Positions 46,861-59,213 of a DNA stretch of 64,000 bases are shown piece by piece; the first letter of the stretch is position 1, and each line of letters begins with the position of its first letter. Source of the DNA: Ursus arctos. Taxonomy: Eukaryota > Chordata > Mammalia > Carnivora > Ursidae. The notes under the pieces were generated by a model that was not told where the DNA came from, made no database searches, and saw nothing but the letters and a program-made list of their open reading frames with translations. The stretch is taken from positions 22,362,001-22,426,000 of the forward strand of contig NW_026622997.1 in NCBI RefSeq assembly GCF_023065955.2, in the 5' to 3' direction. The translations under genes were made by a program, and so were the position numbers.

Positions 46861-47534
46861 AATTAATAGAGTAAGATGCCACATATGTGTTGGGTTTCTG
46901 ACTTCAGTTTCAGGCCACATGTGTTCTTATAATCATATCCATTTTCTTTCAAGTGACTTGTACTTCTGGTCCTTAGCACCAAAGAACATTATGCACATGG
47001 GCTTGTAGGTAACTTTGAGTAGCAGGCCATCTACCACCTCACCCTGCTGGAGTCCTCTCCCACACGAGGCAAGTTCCATAGCTTGTGTTCACCAGATTCC
47101 TGTTTTGTTTTCAGTTCATTCCATATCTAGCAGTCCTCCCTGTCCATTTCCACACTAGACCCAGCTTCCTGAAGTCCAGCCAGGGCACAACTCTCAACTG
47201 GCCAGTTAACTGGGAGAGGAATTCAGATAAATTTTGCTTTATCCCATTAAAAACACTTATCAGATTCAATCGTATCAAAAGTAACAGCATGCTCGTGTGA
47301 TACGGAAATTCTGTAGTGAAACAACACTGTGTTCACTAAGTTTCAAGGATCCATTCTCCTTGTTCACTACTGGGACAATAGAAGACTTTTGTGTCTCCAT
47401 GGTTAACTGGAGATGATTAAGACAATACAGGGCTGGAGCAGAGTGTTGGCAACTGAAATAGAAAGGAAAAGACAGAAGTGAGGATGTTGGGAATGAAAAT
47501 GTGACAAGGACCCAGTTGTCATCTGAATCTCAGG
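46861..47534. other. Unassigned sequence
   Basis: No gene or repeat family is recognised. Confidence 0.4.
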
Positions 47535-47549
47535 GACAGGGGCAGAGAT

Positions 47550-47646
47550 ATTTCTTTTTTTTTTTTAATCTAATTTAATTTAATGTCTTATTTATTTTAT
47601 TATGTTATGTTAGTCACCATACAGTACATCATTAGTTTTTGATGTA
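47550..47646 (-). mobile_element. Extremely 5'-truncated young L1 (about 97 bp)
   Basis: A T-rich tail and the L1 3'-terminal TTAGTCACCATACAGTACAT only. Flanked by GACAGGGGCAGAGAT (47535-47549) and GACAGGGGCGCAGAGAT (47647-47663), a target-site duplication with a 2-base GC difference. Almost the minimum visible L1 insertion. Confidence 0.88.
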
Positions 47647-47943
47647 GACAGGGGCGCAGAGATTTCAACGATAATGCAGTATTACCAGCTTGAATTACTG
47701 AATGCTTTATAACCACTGGCAAATGGACAAGTGAAGAGGAGGTAAAGCATGAAAAGTGTTAACAGAGCCTATCATTTGAAAAGTGAAACAAATAGCCAGA
47801 TACACACTGAGTTGTACATTTTGATTAAATGTGGGAATGGTCAGAGATGAATAATGGGTTCGATAATTTTGCCTGTTGGCTTTTGGGACCCTCTCTGACT
47901 TCTGTGAACTTACCTGACACTGAGACTACAGCCTTTATTATTT

Positions 47944-47952
47944 TTAAAGGTT

Positions 47953-47991
<39 letters not shown>

Positions 47992-48176
47992 TTGGAGATG
48001 GGGAGAGCAAGAGTGCAAAAGGGGAGGAGCAGAGGGAGAGGAAGAGAAAGAATCTCAAGCATACTCCTTGCTGAGTGTGGAGCCCAACACGGGGCTCCAT
48101 CTCACAACCCTGAGATCATGACCTGAGCTGAAATCAAGAGCTGGAGGCTTAACCAACTGAGCCATCCAAGCACCCC
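47944..48176 (-). mobile_element. SINEC, older, with long (TTTA)n tail
   Basis: Tail at 47947-47994 with about eleven TTTA units; head AGCCATCCAAGCACCCC at the right. Imperfect duplication GCCTTTATTATTTTT (47930-47944) versus GCATCTTTTATTTT (about 48179-48192). The B box is degraded. Confidence 0.88.
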
Positions 48177-48776
48177 TTGCATCTTTTATTTTGACCAATA
48201 ATCATTGGGCTTGGTGATCAGGAAAAAAGAAAAAACAACAGGAAATAAAATGGAAGAGAAATGCTCAATGAGTTTCAAAAATCCAAGCAAGTGTGATGCC
48301 ATGGAAACCAAAATATGTAAGAACTTCAAGAAGGAGAGAGCAGAAAACAGCTCCACTGTTTAAGATTTTGAGATGCTGAAGATTTCAAAAAGTAGAAATG
48401 ATAAAAAGGTAGATTATCAGAGAGTCAATAATTAAAATTGCTATTATTACACAAAAGCTGACTGCATCTTTTTTTTTTCACTCTAGGGTGATGGCATAAT
48501 TCGTATTTGGGAGAAAGCTCTGTATTTAAAGAATTACTTCGATAATCTTTCTGTGTATATGTGTGGATGGAAAGCCCCTCGCCACCTTTAGAAGAAGGTT
48601 TGAAAAATAAAGAATGAAATCGCTCTGTATAGAAGGTGAAAAAATATTATAGAAAGAGAGGACCAAGGGCACAGGAATAAAAGAGGTAATAGGCATGTGA
48701 GAATGAGCCAGGAAGCCAGGAAAGAAGAGCTGTAGTACCAAGGTAATGGTCCTGAGAAAGCTCACCTCCTATTATC
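48177..48776. other. Unassigned sequence
   Basis: No gene or repeat family is recognised. Confidence 0.4.
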
Positions 48777-48792
48777 AGAAATGACTATTGAG

Positions 48793-48931
48793 GGGACCTG
48801 GGTGGCTCAGTCAGTTGAGCATCAGACTCTTGATTTCAGCTCAGGTCATGATCTCAAGAATCGTGAGATCAAGCCCCATGGTGAGCTCTGCACTCAACAC
48901 AGAGTCTACTTGAGACTCTCTCCCTGCTCGT

Positions 48932-48966
<35 letters not shown>

Positions 48967-49002
48967 CTCTCTCTCTCAAATAAACAAATCTTTAAAAAAG
49001 AA
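48793..49002 (+). mobile_element. SINEC with internal (CA)n and (CT)n
   Basis: Starts GGGGACCTGGGTGGCTCAGT. The tail has an expanded (CA)n run at 48933-48962 followed by (CT)n. Perfect 16-bp duplication AGAAATGACTATTGAG at 48777-48792 and 49003-49018. Confidence 0.95.
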
Positions 49003-49059
49003 AGAAATGACTATTGAGACTATAATATCTAATATTAAATTTAAATTGACATCCACAAG

Positions 49060-49248
49060 GGGCGCCTGGGTGGCACAGCGGTTAAGCGTCTGCCTTCGGC
49101 TCAGGGCGTGATCCCGGCGTTGTGGGATCGAGTCCCACATCAGGCTCCTCCGCTATGAGCCTGCTTCTTCCTCCCCCACTCCCCCTGCTTGTGTTCCTTC
49201 TCTCACTGGCTGTCTCTATCTCTGTCGAATAAATAAATAAAAAAATCT

Positions 49249-49293
<45 letters not shown>

Positions 49294-49297
49294 AAAA
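49060..49297 (+). mobile_element. SINEC, youngest-looking copy in the window
   Basis: Near-consensus element GGGCGCCTGGGTGGCACAGC, with a clear A box (TGGCACAGCGG) and B-box region (GGGATCGAGTCCC) of its tRNA-derived RNA polymerase III promoter. Long (AAAT)n tail at about 49229-49297. Perfect 18-bp duplication TAAATTGACATCCACAAG at 49042-49059 and 49298-49315. Confidence 0.97.
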
Positions 49298-49315
49298 TAA
49301 ATTGACATCCACAAG

Positions 49316-50757
49316 GTAATGTATTATAATTGCCCACCATCACTGCCAACCTGAGAAAAAGTCTGCCATACACCAGACTGTTCCCACAAATTATTCACAA
49401 GGGAATGAAGAAATCAGGGTGGTGTTCACCATGGGGGAGATTGGGCCAGAAAGAGAAAAGGAATCTCCCGATACGGCAAGCAATGTTGAGCAAAGGAAAT
49501 CGGTAAATAGGCCCATCGAGATTTCTATCCCCCTGAAACCTCTAGGAACATCAAGGGTATTTTCCTCCTGGTATGGGGTGGCGTCTCCGGGCGCCATGTT
49601 TGGATGCTGAAAGGAAGGGTGACCTTAAGAATCTAGAGAAGCAGATGACTATTGAGCTACAAGAGTTTCACGCTTCGGGTTTTGCTTTTGTAACCAATAT
49701 TGGCAGCGGGTACCTGTACTGACCCAAAAGCAAGCACTCCTGGTTTCTTTGGCGTCACTGAAGGGATTCCATGGAGTTCCTCTCTGCCTGAAATGATCTT
49801 GCGACGCTTCCTGAATGTCATAAGCTACAGATTAATTTGGGGGCTATCGATCATTCCACATTTAATATAAAAATGACTGCCCTTCCTTTTATAATCTGTC
49901 TGAGATTATCTGAAAATTTTGAAGAGAGGAAGGAGGGGAAAGAGAAGAGAAGCCTGGAGGTATAAGCCCTGCCCGAGGCAGGGAGATGGTTTTGGGGTCC
50001 ATCAAGTGGCACTAATGATGGGTGCTGGGAGTAGTGGGATAGAGCAAAGGAAGCAAAAATGGTGGTGCCCCAAATAATTCCACTTATTCAGAATCTCTCC
50101 TTAGAGCCAGATTTGCCTCACATTTTCTATTTCCTCATCTTTTTATTTTTTATTATTTATTTATTTATTTATTTATTTTGGTGCCATTTCTGCCACTCTA
50201 TCCTTTCTTCTTCCAAGGTCATCTTCAATTATTTATTTTAGCCACCCCTCCCCCCCCTTTTTTCCCTTTCTCCGCATGTGAAAACAAGCAGAAAATGACT
50301 TACATTTAAGCCACAGGAAGAGGAGGTGAGACGAAGTGAGTCACCAGCCACTCAGCACCGCGCTGCCTCAATCCTAGAAACTGACTCCATTTTCCCCGGA
50401 TTTCGACTCATGTCTCTGTTCGGTTCACAGACAATCCGTCCGTGGACAGCCAACTCCTCAGTAACTACTGAAGAGGAGGGGTTTTGAGACTCATCCAAGG
50501 AGAAGGGCACCTTGTCTTCTTGGGTTAATTTCTCACCTCAGCTGTTTGTGTGTTCTGAATAAGGCCTGTAGGATGAGAAAGGCAATCACTTAGTCTCTCC
50601 CAAAGCTGCTCTTTCCGCTACAGCACCAAATCGGAGGCCTTGTCTTGAGTTCTGATGATTATTAACATCTCTCCAATCTTCTATGTTGGTCTGAATCCTC
50701 TCTGTGGAGAAAAAGAGGCAAAAAAATTATAAGCAGTGACAAAGCTACTGCTTAGAA
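49316..50757. other. Unassigned sequence
   Basis: No gene is recognised. A (TTTA)n-like run lies at 50140-50180 without an attached SINE, and a C8 run at 50251-50258. Confidence 0.4.
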
Positions 50758-50978
50758 CAGGTGTGAGCAAATCACAACCTGCAGCCCAAATCTGCCCTGT
50801 TGTCTGTTTTTATAAAGTTTAATTGGAACACTTTGATCTTATTTGCTTACAAACTGTGTATGGCTGATTTCACACCACGACAGCAGAACCGAGTCATTGC
50901 AAAAGAGATCATATGGCCTTTAAAATCAAAACTATTTACTATCTAGCCCTTTCTAGAAAAAACTTCCCAGCTCATGAC
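50758..50978. mobile_element. hAT-Charlie MITE, nearly full length
   Basis: GAGCAAATCACAACCTGCAG, CCCAAATCTGCCCTGTTGTC, AAAGTTTAATTGGAACAC, AACTGTGTATGGCTGATTTC, ACTATTTACTATCTAGCCCT and AAAAAACTTCCCAGCTCATG follow the full order of the family. It has no coding capacity. Confidence 0.85.
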
Positions 50979-51512
50979 TGTAGCATTACCTCTTCCAGTT
51001 ATAGGACTCCTTCAATGCATATAGTTCTTTCCCATCAATCATGCTTAACTAGTTTACCATTGCAAGACCATGCATATAGCATGGGAACGAGCCGAAGCAT
51101 GGATTAAAAATAAATATTTGAAGTATCCTTAAACTTGCATGTGCCACAGTCAGCACAATGATCCTCTAACTCCCTTGGACCATTTTGACCAGAGCACAGG
51201 GCTTCCAAAAATGTACACACCTTTAGTGGGGGATGTTCTAGACATTACACAAGCTCTTCGAAAGCTTTGCACTATTATTTAGCCAGCGTGAAGCAACATA
51301 CTCTGATCGTGAGCGAGGATTATGATTTATGAAATAGTGCAGCAAAGTAAAACATAGAAGTCATGTCTGTACCACGAGAGGTATTTAAAACACAACCATC
51401 ATCGGCCCCCAGATTTCAAAACCTTCTAAACCACTTTAGCTTAGTATGCATTTCAAGTGCATTTGCAACTGAAGACCAATGATCGCAAGTACTTTAAAAA
51501 GCATACAAGTTT
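50979..51512. other. Unassigned sequence
   Basis: No gene or repeat family is recognised. A short direct duplication (AGCATACAAGTT / AGCATATAAGTT) lies at 51499-51531, next to the SINE. Confidence 0.4.
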
Positions 51513-51533
51513 TAAAAAAAGCATATAAGTTAG

Positions 51534-51740
51534 GGGTGCTGGGTGGCTCAGTCGGTTACACGTCTGCCCTTGGCTCAGGTCACCATCTTAGGGTGCTGGG
51601 ATTGAGTCCCATGTTGGGTTCCCTGTTCAGCGGGGAGTCTGCTTCTCCCTCTCCCCCTGCCCATGCTCTCTCTCTCTATCTCTCTCTCGCTATCTCTCTC
51701 TCTCACTCTCTCCAATAAATAAACAAAATCTTAAAAAAAA
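51534..51740 (+). mobile_element. SINEC, plus strand
   Basis: Starts GGGGTGCTGGGTGGCTCAGT and ends with a long (CT)n/(TA) tract and A tail. The flanking duplication is weak (AAGTTAG on both sides, preceded by A-rich sequence). Confidence 0.88.
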
Positions 51741-51767
51741 AAATCTAAGTTAGAAAAAAATTCAAAC

Positions 51768-51982
51768 TCTTTTTAAAAGTTTTTAGCTGAAGTATAGTTG
51801 ACATATACTGGTTTCAGGTGTGAGGCATAGAGATTCAACAATTCCATACGTTATAAAATGCTCACCGCGATAAACGTAGTTGCCATCTGTTACCATACAA
51901 AATTAGCATAATATTATTGACTATTCCCTATGCTACGCTTTTTCATCTCTGGGACTTATTTATTTTACAACTTATTTATTTA
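51768..51982 (-). mobile_element. L1M 3' end, antisense
   Basis: TTTTAGCTGAAGTATAGTTG, ACATATACTGGTTTCAGGTG, AAATGCTCACCGCGATAAAC and GACTTATTTATTTTACAACT match the L1M 3' UTR read in reverse. Confidence 0.82.
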
Positions 51983-52824
51983 TAAACACTTAAAATTATT
52001 ATTAATACAGCATTTTAATATCTGTAATTATACTTGGGAGTGTCAGACTTTCTTATTCATTTAATATTTTCTACAAGCAGTTCCCTTGACTACAATCTCT
52101 GAAACCTTCCCACAAAGGAGAAAAGAGTTATATTCTTAAAAATAGCATTCTTCTTTTACAGAAAATATCAATGTTGTGAGCTCTCTATTTTACAAAACAG
52201 AAACACGGTTGGAATAATTTGAGGATGAAATAAATAAAATTTGGAAGATATTTCCAAATTCCACTGGGCAGAATTCTCTGAGGTTTTAAGGCCTTTTCAT
52301 CTAAAATTTTAATACTAAGACTTTACTCAAGATAGGCACTGCTGTGTCTGGCTTAATTCCTTTTTTTTTTTTTTTCCCTAACTGTTTCTAAAGGCTCTTG
52401 CAGACCAACACTAATGTGTGTAAGCCCATTGTTTGTAATTTCTGTACTCGTTATATGATGTAACAAACACATTGTCAGGCTGAAACACCCAGAACTGCTT
52501 AGAATTCTAAGATACTGATTTAAAAATAATTTACAAACATGATTCTAAGTTTAGAGAACATTCAATCTTTAACTCGATGTGTCTCACAGATCTAAATTTA
52601 GCAAACTATAAAACAGCAGTTCTCACCGGTTCCAAACATGATCTAGTCCAGAGTTGGCCATCTTTCCAAGGTGATATGCCAAATCTTAATGTGTTCACTC
52701 TTTGCTTTAGGAGAGCCTTGTTATTATGGTTGAAGGGGGATTTTCTGTGTTTAAGAACCTTCTTTCAACTAGTGCAAAGCAGCAATGGCCTGCCCCCTAA
52801 TTGTGGATGTGGCAGAAGCAGTTT
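51983..52824. other. Unassigned sequence
   Basis: No gene is recognised. 52.0-52.6 kb is complex, AT-rich and repeat-free and could be a conserved non-coding block. The 125-codon frame at 52577-52954 runs into the MIR and is not supported. Confidence 0.4.
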
Positions 52825-53012
52825 GGTGATGATTTGCAAAGTCCTTCTATATATGTTATGTCATTCATCCTTGAGAGGAGGGTATTGTTACTCCCTGTTT
52901 TCCATGGATGTGGAATGGGGGTTCAAGAGGCTAGGACACAAGTCACACAGCTAGGATATGGAGCTAGGGTTCAAAGCCATGTCTTTTAACTCCAAGATCC
53001 AGTGTTGCAAAG
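52825..53012 (+). repeat. MIR
   Basis: Follows the plus-strand MIR order: CAAAGTCCTTCTATATATGT, GGTATTGTTACTCCCTGTTT, AAGTCACACAGCTAGGATAT and GGGTTCAAAGCCATGTCTTT. Confidence 0.82.
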
Positions 53013-53329
53013 AGGAGAGAGGAAGTGGAGTTTGGACAGATATCAGGAGTCAAAGCAGACCACACAGGCGAGCAGTGCTTGTGTCCAGTGGAGTCTGGGT
53101 ATTCTAACAGTCGGACCTGCTGCAAAGTCAGGTTGCAAAGTAGATTCACAGCAAGGAAGAAAGACCAACATCATAACAATATAAATACCAGGGAATGTAG
53201 TGAAACAAAAGACTCAGTAGATAGTGGGGAATCAAGAAATCCTTGGAAGTTGAAGAGCAAAAACAAAGTTGATGAACAAAAGTCTTGGAAGAGAGTCAGC
53301 ACTCAGAAAGTTACAAGACTCCCAGCACG
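53013..53329. other. Unassigned sequence
   Basis: No gene or repeat family is recognised; part may be diverged LTR continuous with the next entry. Confidence 0.35.
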
Positions 53330-53510
53330 CACGTGCTCACAGGAGGAGGCCATGTGATTGCCCACCATCTCTGCAAGCTAGGAAGAGGCACCAAGGATTC
53401 TCCGTTATAGGTTTCAGAGAGAGTCTGATTCTGAGGACCCCTAGGTTCCACACTTCCAGGCTCTAGAACTGTGAGACAATAAATTTCTGTTTGTGTTAAA
53501 CAAACAAACA
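53330..53510 (+). mobile_element. MLT1-type LTR, 3' fragment
   Basis: CCAGGCTCTAGAACTGTGAG followed by ACAATAAATTTCTGTTTGTG is the MaLR LTR polyadenylation region. It is cut off by an (AAAC)n run at 53500-53525. Confidence 0.65.
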
Positions 53511-53597
53511 AACAACAAACAAAACAAAAACAGAATTGGGAGAATAAGGGAAAGCAGCAGAAAAACGGATTCTCCTACTTATTTGTCAAGACTTCCA

Positions 53598-53675
53598 TTT
53601 TATTTTATAATCATTTTTTTATTTTATTTTTTATTTTATTTCATTTTGTTTCATCTTATTTTATTTTATTTTAGG
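53598..53675. repeat. (TTTTA)n-rich tract
   Basis: Imperfect TTTTA/TTTA units over about 75 bp. Confidence 0.85.
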
Positions 53676-53960
53676 CACTCTGCTAGGTACTGAGAATGCA
53701 TTAACATCACCCTATCTTGGCTCTTTACAATTTCATAATATTGTAGGAAAGATAGATAAGCAAGTAATCACCTTGCAACGTTATGAGTCACAGAGGGAAA
53801 GGCATATATAGAGTTCTATGGAAGCACAGAGAAGAAACGACACAAGGACACAATGACAAGGGATAATCCTAATGACTGCTTCATACCCAGAAGCTTTCAC
53901 ATTGTTCTGTGAACGAGGAGGTGGTGGCTGGACTGAAGTTTGTAGAGTGGAGTGGTTGGG
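53676..53960 (+). repeat. Ancient dispersed repeat, family uncertain
   Basis: GGCACTCTGCTAGGTACTGA, AGATAGATAAGCAAGTAATC and GAACGAGGAGGTGGTGGCTG resemble, in order, a common mammalian repeat that begins 'aggcactgtgctaggcactg'. I cannot name it with confidence. Confidence 0.45.
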
Positions 53961-54194
53961 AACTCTTGGCTGCTTTGTGGATGAAGGACGCCTATAGGAC
54001 AATAGCCACACTGAGATTTAACAGCAACCAATGACTAACCAGCTGAGACAGAATGAGTTCAGATCACACAGAGGCGAGTCTGAGAAATTATGTTGCCAGG
54101 AGGGAGGAATGGAGGAGGTCTGATCCATGATACAAGAAAGGCCCAAAGAGGCACTCCATAATTTTGCATGAGATCAATTCTGGTGCGAATTAAC

Positions 54195-54291
54195 TAGGGT
54201 GATCATATAATGCATTGATTACACGTGGTACTGAGAGTCCAGTGAAGGTCTGTCAGTAATTATCCATGGCAACTGGGACGAATGGTAATCT
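54195..54291. mobile_element. MITE-like element with AGGGTGACCATAT-type ends (copy 2)
   Basis: AGGGTGATCATATAATGC at the left and CAACTGGGACGAATGGTAAT at the right; a shorter, more degraded version of the element at 35217. Confidence 0.55.
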
Positions 54292-57170
54292 TATATCTCA
54301 TCTGTGGGAATGTGACCACACCTCCTTTCTGAGCCTCCACTTAAATGGGACATTAATCTCTACCTCAGAGTTGAGAGCTTTTAATTAAAGCACAAGAAAG
54401 CAAGCTATGTGAAATTCCTGATCTGCTATAGACAACACATAAAAAAATCTAGGGTCTGTCCCAATTCCAACTTGGGTCTTACATCATCAATACACATTCG
54501 TTAACTGAAAGCAGAGAACACAAGAGCAATCAGGACCTTTAGAAGTTTGGGAGAGAACTTGAGGACTCTGCTGCATAAGACCATTCTTCGTATGTTTCTG
54601 CCTGCCTAGGAGGCTAAACATACCATCAGTTTCTGCAACAGTCACAGAACACTGCAGGCTCTGCCTTGGAAACGGAGGTCATCCTCAGGGAGGTATCTCA
54701 GAGGCAAAGCCAGGCAACAGCAGACACCCTGGGGAATAGCTTTATGTTCCAATGAAGCTCCAAGCAATTTGTAAGTTCTTAGGTCTGAACTTCACAGGCG
54801 ATCCCTTTTTCTGTGTCACCTTGTCCTTCATCTGTGCTGAGTTTATATAAAGGCTCTCTTCGACATAGGAGAGCAACTGCTCCAAACAGGCAGATCTTAT
54901 GTTTCCTTCTCTCTTGTTTTATCAGAGCTGCCCACTAAATGCTGCAAAATTAGAGCAATAGGCAGGCAGGCAGTTCAGCAAAGACAGGGAAACATTATCT
55001 TCTCTTTTATAGGTGATGACTAGGTACTTGGCAGGTCTTCTACAGAGAAGCAGAAAATGCATACCTATTTATTGATTGATTTGATGTAGGATTTGCATAG
55101 CTCATTTTATAACAGGGCTCAAGGCTGAAGGCCCAATGTTGGGGAGAATACAACCATCAGTGATTGTCTCAATCTATGGTGGTCCTAAAAACCTATACTT
55201 GCAACCCAGATGCATCTACAGGGATTTATACAGGGCTTTTCTCATGGTGTATACATTACTATTACAGGTGACGCTACTGAGTATCTCTGGACCTGGACCT
55301 TGAATCTCTTTACCACCCAGTGTCTCTGCTTTGCTTCTGCCTAATGGAGACAATATTTTTTTTCTATGCTCTAGAACAGGTGGCATAAAGAGAACATGCT
55401 TTAAAACAAATAAAACAAATTTACATGAGTAAAATATAGTAATGAAGGAGAAAAGAAACAATTTTCAAGTCTTATTTCTTCAATTAAATAGCTAGATGGC
55501 CCTGGACAAGTTTTTCTGAGCCTTGTATTTCTCATTTATAAAATAATGGTATCTATAAAATAAAGGTAAAGTTCCAATGTCCTAGGACTCCATCAACTGA
55601 AAGCCAAGCCCTCAGCTAAGTAGAGTGTGGGATAGTGGTATGTATTGCTTATACCCTGCAGATGTTTTTAAAAAGAAAAGAAAAAGAACATAGACCTTCA
55701 TTCCTGAGATGACCAGTAAGCCTTCAGGGAGCAGACTGTCCTCTCTTACAGAACAAAATGCTTTTCCCTTTTTGTGAGGTTCAGAAAGATGCCACGTGCC
55801 TCTCTTGGGTGAGCATTTATTTTCCAGAATTAGAAATGATTTCGACAAAATGAAACATTCATCACAAGTGATAAAACACAAATGTATTTGTCACAGCCTT
55901 AATAATATATGGCTATACTGAAAGCAGCTCTATTAACCCTGTGGTGACTGGAAGCCATGCTGAACGGCCGGGGCAAGTTCTCAAAGCCACAAGCAAACAC
56001 GTTCACATTATCCTCCAGAGGCTGATTTAGTGCAAAAATGAGAATAACAGCAAGGAAAAGAAACAAAGGCAAGCACACATCACTAGGTAAATGTTTTAAA
56101 AACCTCAAGGAAAAAAAATGTGAAAAATATGCCATACACGGTTTGAAGAAATAGAAAATTTGCCTTTTGATATAATAAATATGCTTTTAAGTTCTGATAA
56201 GGTAGAGCACTGTTTGTTTGTTTGTTAGGTTCCTCTGTCCACAGTAGTAAGAAGATTACAAAATTTTTTAGTTTGATCTTGTGTTTCTGAAAACGTCCCA
56301 AGTTTGTTGAACAGAAAAATGCCTTGCTGTTGCTGCTAAGGAAATGGGGTTTTTGTCCTGGCACCAGCCTGGGGTGTTTGCAAATAGATGGGACAGAGCT
56401 GAAAGCCCCACACTCGCTGCTTATAGTCAGAATGCATTTGGACGCTGCAGGAAGGGGGGCAGAGGCCAGAGCTCAGGAAGGAAGGGGCTCTCTGTCTCCA
56501 ACATTTGCTGGACCCACCTATTCCCTCATCAGTTCCAGGGATGAACCCTCCAGGTGGTCAAGGGCAAGCAGGAGATGGGACGGTGAGAGGAGGGGGCATT
56601 CTTGGGGGACAGAATCCTTGACTGCAGGGTCCAATGGCTCTGGGCCAACCACCAGGAAGCTGGGTATACCTATGTCCTGTGATCCTTTATATTCACAGTG
56701 ATAACTGACCCCAGCATGGGCTGCTGCCTTGGGTTCCACCTGTGCAGGCTGCAAGGCCTCATGGTCCCAAGCCCGAGCCTTGGACCTGAGGGTAAATCAG
56801 AAGTCATTACAGGTCTTCAAAGCAGCATGTTTGAATGCCCCAAATCACATATTCTTTAAGTCATTCCAGATAGGTCGATACCTGTCCTTTGCTAAAACAA
56901 CTATCATTTCAATAATGCTGGCAATGAGAGAAACAGGCATCCAGAGAAACATGTCATATAAAACCCGGCACCTGTGATAGACTGACTCGGGTGGAAAGGA
57001 CTTTCCTATACCTAATTCTAATCCATCACCTTAGCTGAAGTCCATTTCTGTCCCCAGAGAAAACATAATTGCCAGTCCTTCTTACCTTATGTCAGGGTTT
57101 TCCACAGACACAAAGAGAGTTATTAGTTATATCTTCAATTCCTTCATTGGCTTCTACAGTTAAATAGAAA
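54292..57170. other. Unassigned 2.9 kb
   Basis: No gene is recognised. The 125-codon plus frame at 56324-56701 overlaps frames on the other strand and has no known motif. Confidence 0.45.
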
Positions 57171-57185
57171 CATAGATAGATAGAT

Positions 57186-57229
<44 letters not shown>

Positions 57230-57278
57230 CATAGATAGATGATAGATAGATGATAGATAGATAGATAGATAGATAGAT

Positions 57279-57321
<43 letters not shown>

Positions 57322-57332
57322 GATAGATAGAT

Positions 57333-57380
<48 letters not shown>
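57171..57380. repeat. Interrupted (GATA)n microsatellite
   Basis: About 210 bp of GATA units, broken about six times by GATGATA-type and once by GATACATA-type interruptions. The minus-strand frame of 143 codons here is just YLSI-type repeat translation. Confidence 0.97.
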
Positions 57381-57382
<2 letters not shown>

Positions 57383-58958
57383 CTCACATTTCTCTGCACC
57401 GGGGATGGAGGGCAAGGGCATTACAGTTTCTAGAAATACTTTCTGTATTCCCAACAGAACATTCTTAGAAACTTCAAACTGCAGGTAAGAAAGCAAATAC
57501 ATATTCCAATAAAACAGAATCATGCAACCAAACTGGTGAGATCATTTTAAGAAGGAAAATTCTGGCTTAGGTTCAACTGTCTCCTTGGGTATTCTGTGAC
57601 GTTCACGGTAGGTTCTTCGTGCATGGCTACCCTCCAGCCTCTGGGACCATCCATCTATAGATCTCTTTCCTTTCCTACTATTGCTATTTGGCCACCAGTC
57701 AAAAGGCAAGTGCTTTTCCTCTGATAAATAAATGAAAAGAAGGAAAAAGAAGAAGCTGAGAGCTATTCCCTCTTCTCTTCTTTCCAAAATTTCCACCATT
57801 GCTGTGATCCCTAAGTTGCATACGTGACATCAGCCCCTCAAAAGGAAGGATAGCTTGGTGGAATAACCAGGGAAACAACTTCAACATGCCTGCAGCACCC
57901 CAATCCACACACAAATCCATGGCTCTCTCCAATCTGTCTGTTGCAGAGATGACACAGGACAAATATTTTTTAAAAATTAGAGAAGCTGTCCCAAACCTGG
58001 CTGCCAAGAAGTGAACCACACCTTTGTAGTTAAAAGGAAGCAAACAAACAAACAAAACTAGCCTTCCCTACAAGGCTGCAAAGTGAAGATTTCCAGCCAA
58101 GGAAATTCTAAAGGGTCTATCTACCAGGAAGCTGACATTTTCCTACACATGTACTTGTGGATAATTTTGGATACTGGAAACGTACAATAATGCCATGCAA
58201 AGGTCCTAGGCCCACCGGAAGAGAAGACCCTGCAAAGTCTAGAGCTGTGATATTTTAAGGTACTTTTACAGAATGTACCTAATTACGTCATCATAAGCCT
58301 GCATGAACACACATCAGAGCCAACATCTTTACATCATGCACACATGCTTAACATCTTACTAACGCTTGGGACCAGGAGAATAAAGCCTTTGTGTAACAAC
58401 AAAAGGATCATACTGCTTCCTTCATACAACACCCACTCTTGTGTAGCCAGACCTTCCAACACCAAAGCTTTTAATAAACCACTTGCCCACAAATTAAACA
58501 AGATTCTTCTGCAATTCCATCACTAGAACAGAATGCGATTTCAGCATCACAAGAGTAAATAAAATAGTAATCCTCGTGTTATAAATTATGCATCTTTCAT
58601 CTCAAAGGACAATAAATAAAGCATCTCTCATCCCTATGAATCCCAAAGCAGTTAACAATTTATAAACTAACACATGGGAATCACTGGGTCCATCACTGAA
58701 AGACATACTGCCCCGGGATGCAGTGGTATTTTTTAATAGCACGTGCAAAACCATATTGAAAGATGAGAACCAAGGAAATACTATACCAACGACCTAAATT
58801 TGAGATATTTGAGTAGAGGAGATAGAAACTTGATTGACATTCACTCAGAAGAGAAGTTCTTCTATCCCACTGGAGCTCAGGAAGATGTTAGTTTCACAAC
58901 TTCCCCAGACACAGAGATATAACCATCAAATTTTTTGCTGGAGTTCCCATTTCTTCTC
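57381..58958. other. Unassigned sequence
   Basis: No gene or repeat family is recognised. Confidence 0.4.
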
Positions 58959-58973
58959 ACCCGGATTATTATT

Positions 58974-58986
58974 TTTTTTAAGATAT

Positions 58987-59029
<43 letters not shown>

Positions 59030-59196
59030 TGTGACAGAGAGACAGCCAGCGAGAGAGGGAACACAAGCAGGGGGAGTGGGAGAGGAAGAAGCAGGCTCCC
59101 AGAGGGGGAGCCTGACGCGGGGCTCGATCCCAGAACGCCGGGATCACGCCCTGAGCCGAAGGCAGTCGCTTAACAACTGCACCACCCAGGCGCCCC
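58974..59196 (-). mobile_element. SINEC, young, with long (TTTA)n tail
   Basis: Tail at 58982-59030 has about eleven TTTA units; head CCACCCAGGCGCCCC ends at 59196. Duplication ACCCGGATTATTATT (58959-58973) versus ACCCGGATTACTATT (59199-59213), 14 of 15 matching. Confidence 0.95.
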
Positions 59197-59213
59197 TTAC
59201 CCGGATTACTATT

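Noticed and set aside
49060..49140. tRNA-like A and B boxes
   Set aside because: They belong to the tRNA-derived head of a SINE; there is no tRNA cloverleaf or acceptor stem, so no tRNA gene is called. The same applies to the other SINEs.
50140..50180. (TTTA)n suggesting another SINE tail
   Set aside because: No SINE body or target-site duplication is attached, so it is kept as simple repeat only.
52577..52954. 125-codon plus-strand frame
   Set aside because: It ends inside a MIR and has no motif support.
57092..57523. 143-codon minus-strand frame rich in SIYL
   Set aside because: It is the translation of the GATA microsatellite.
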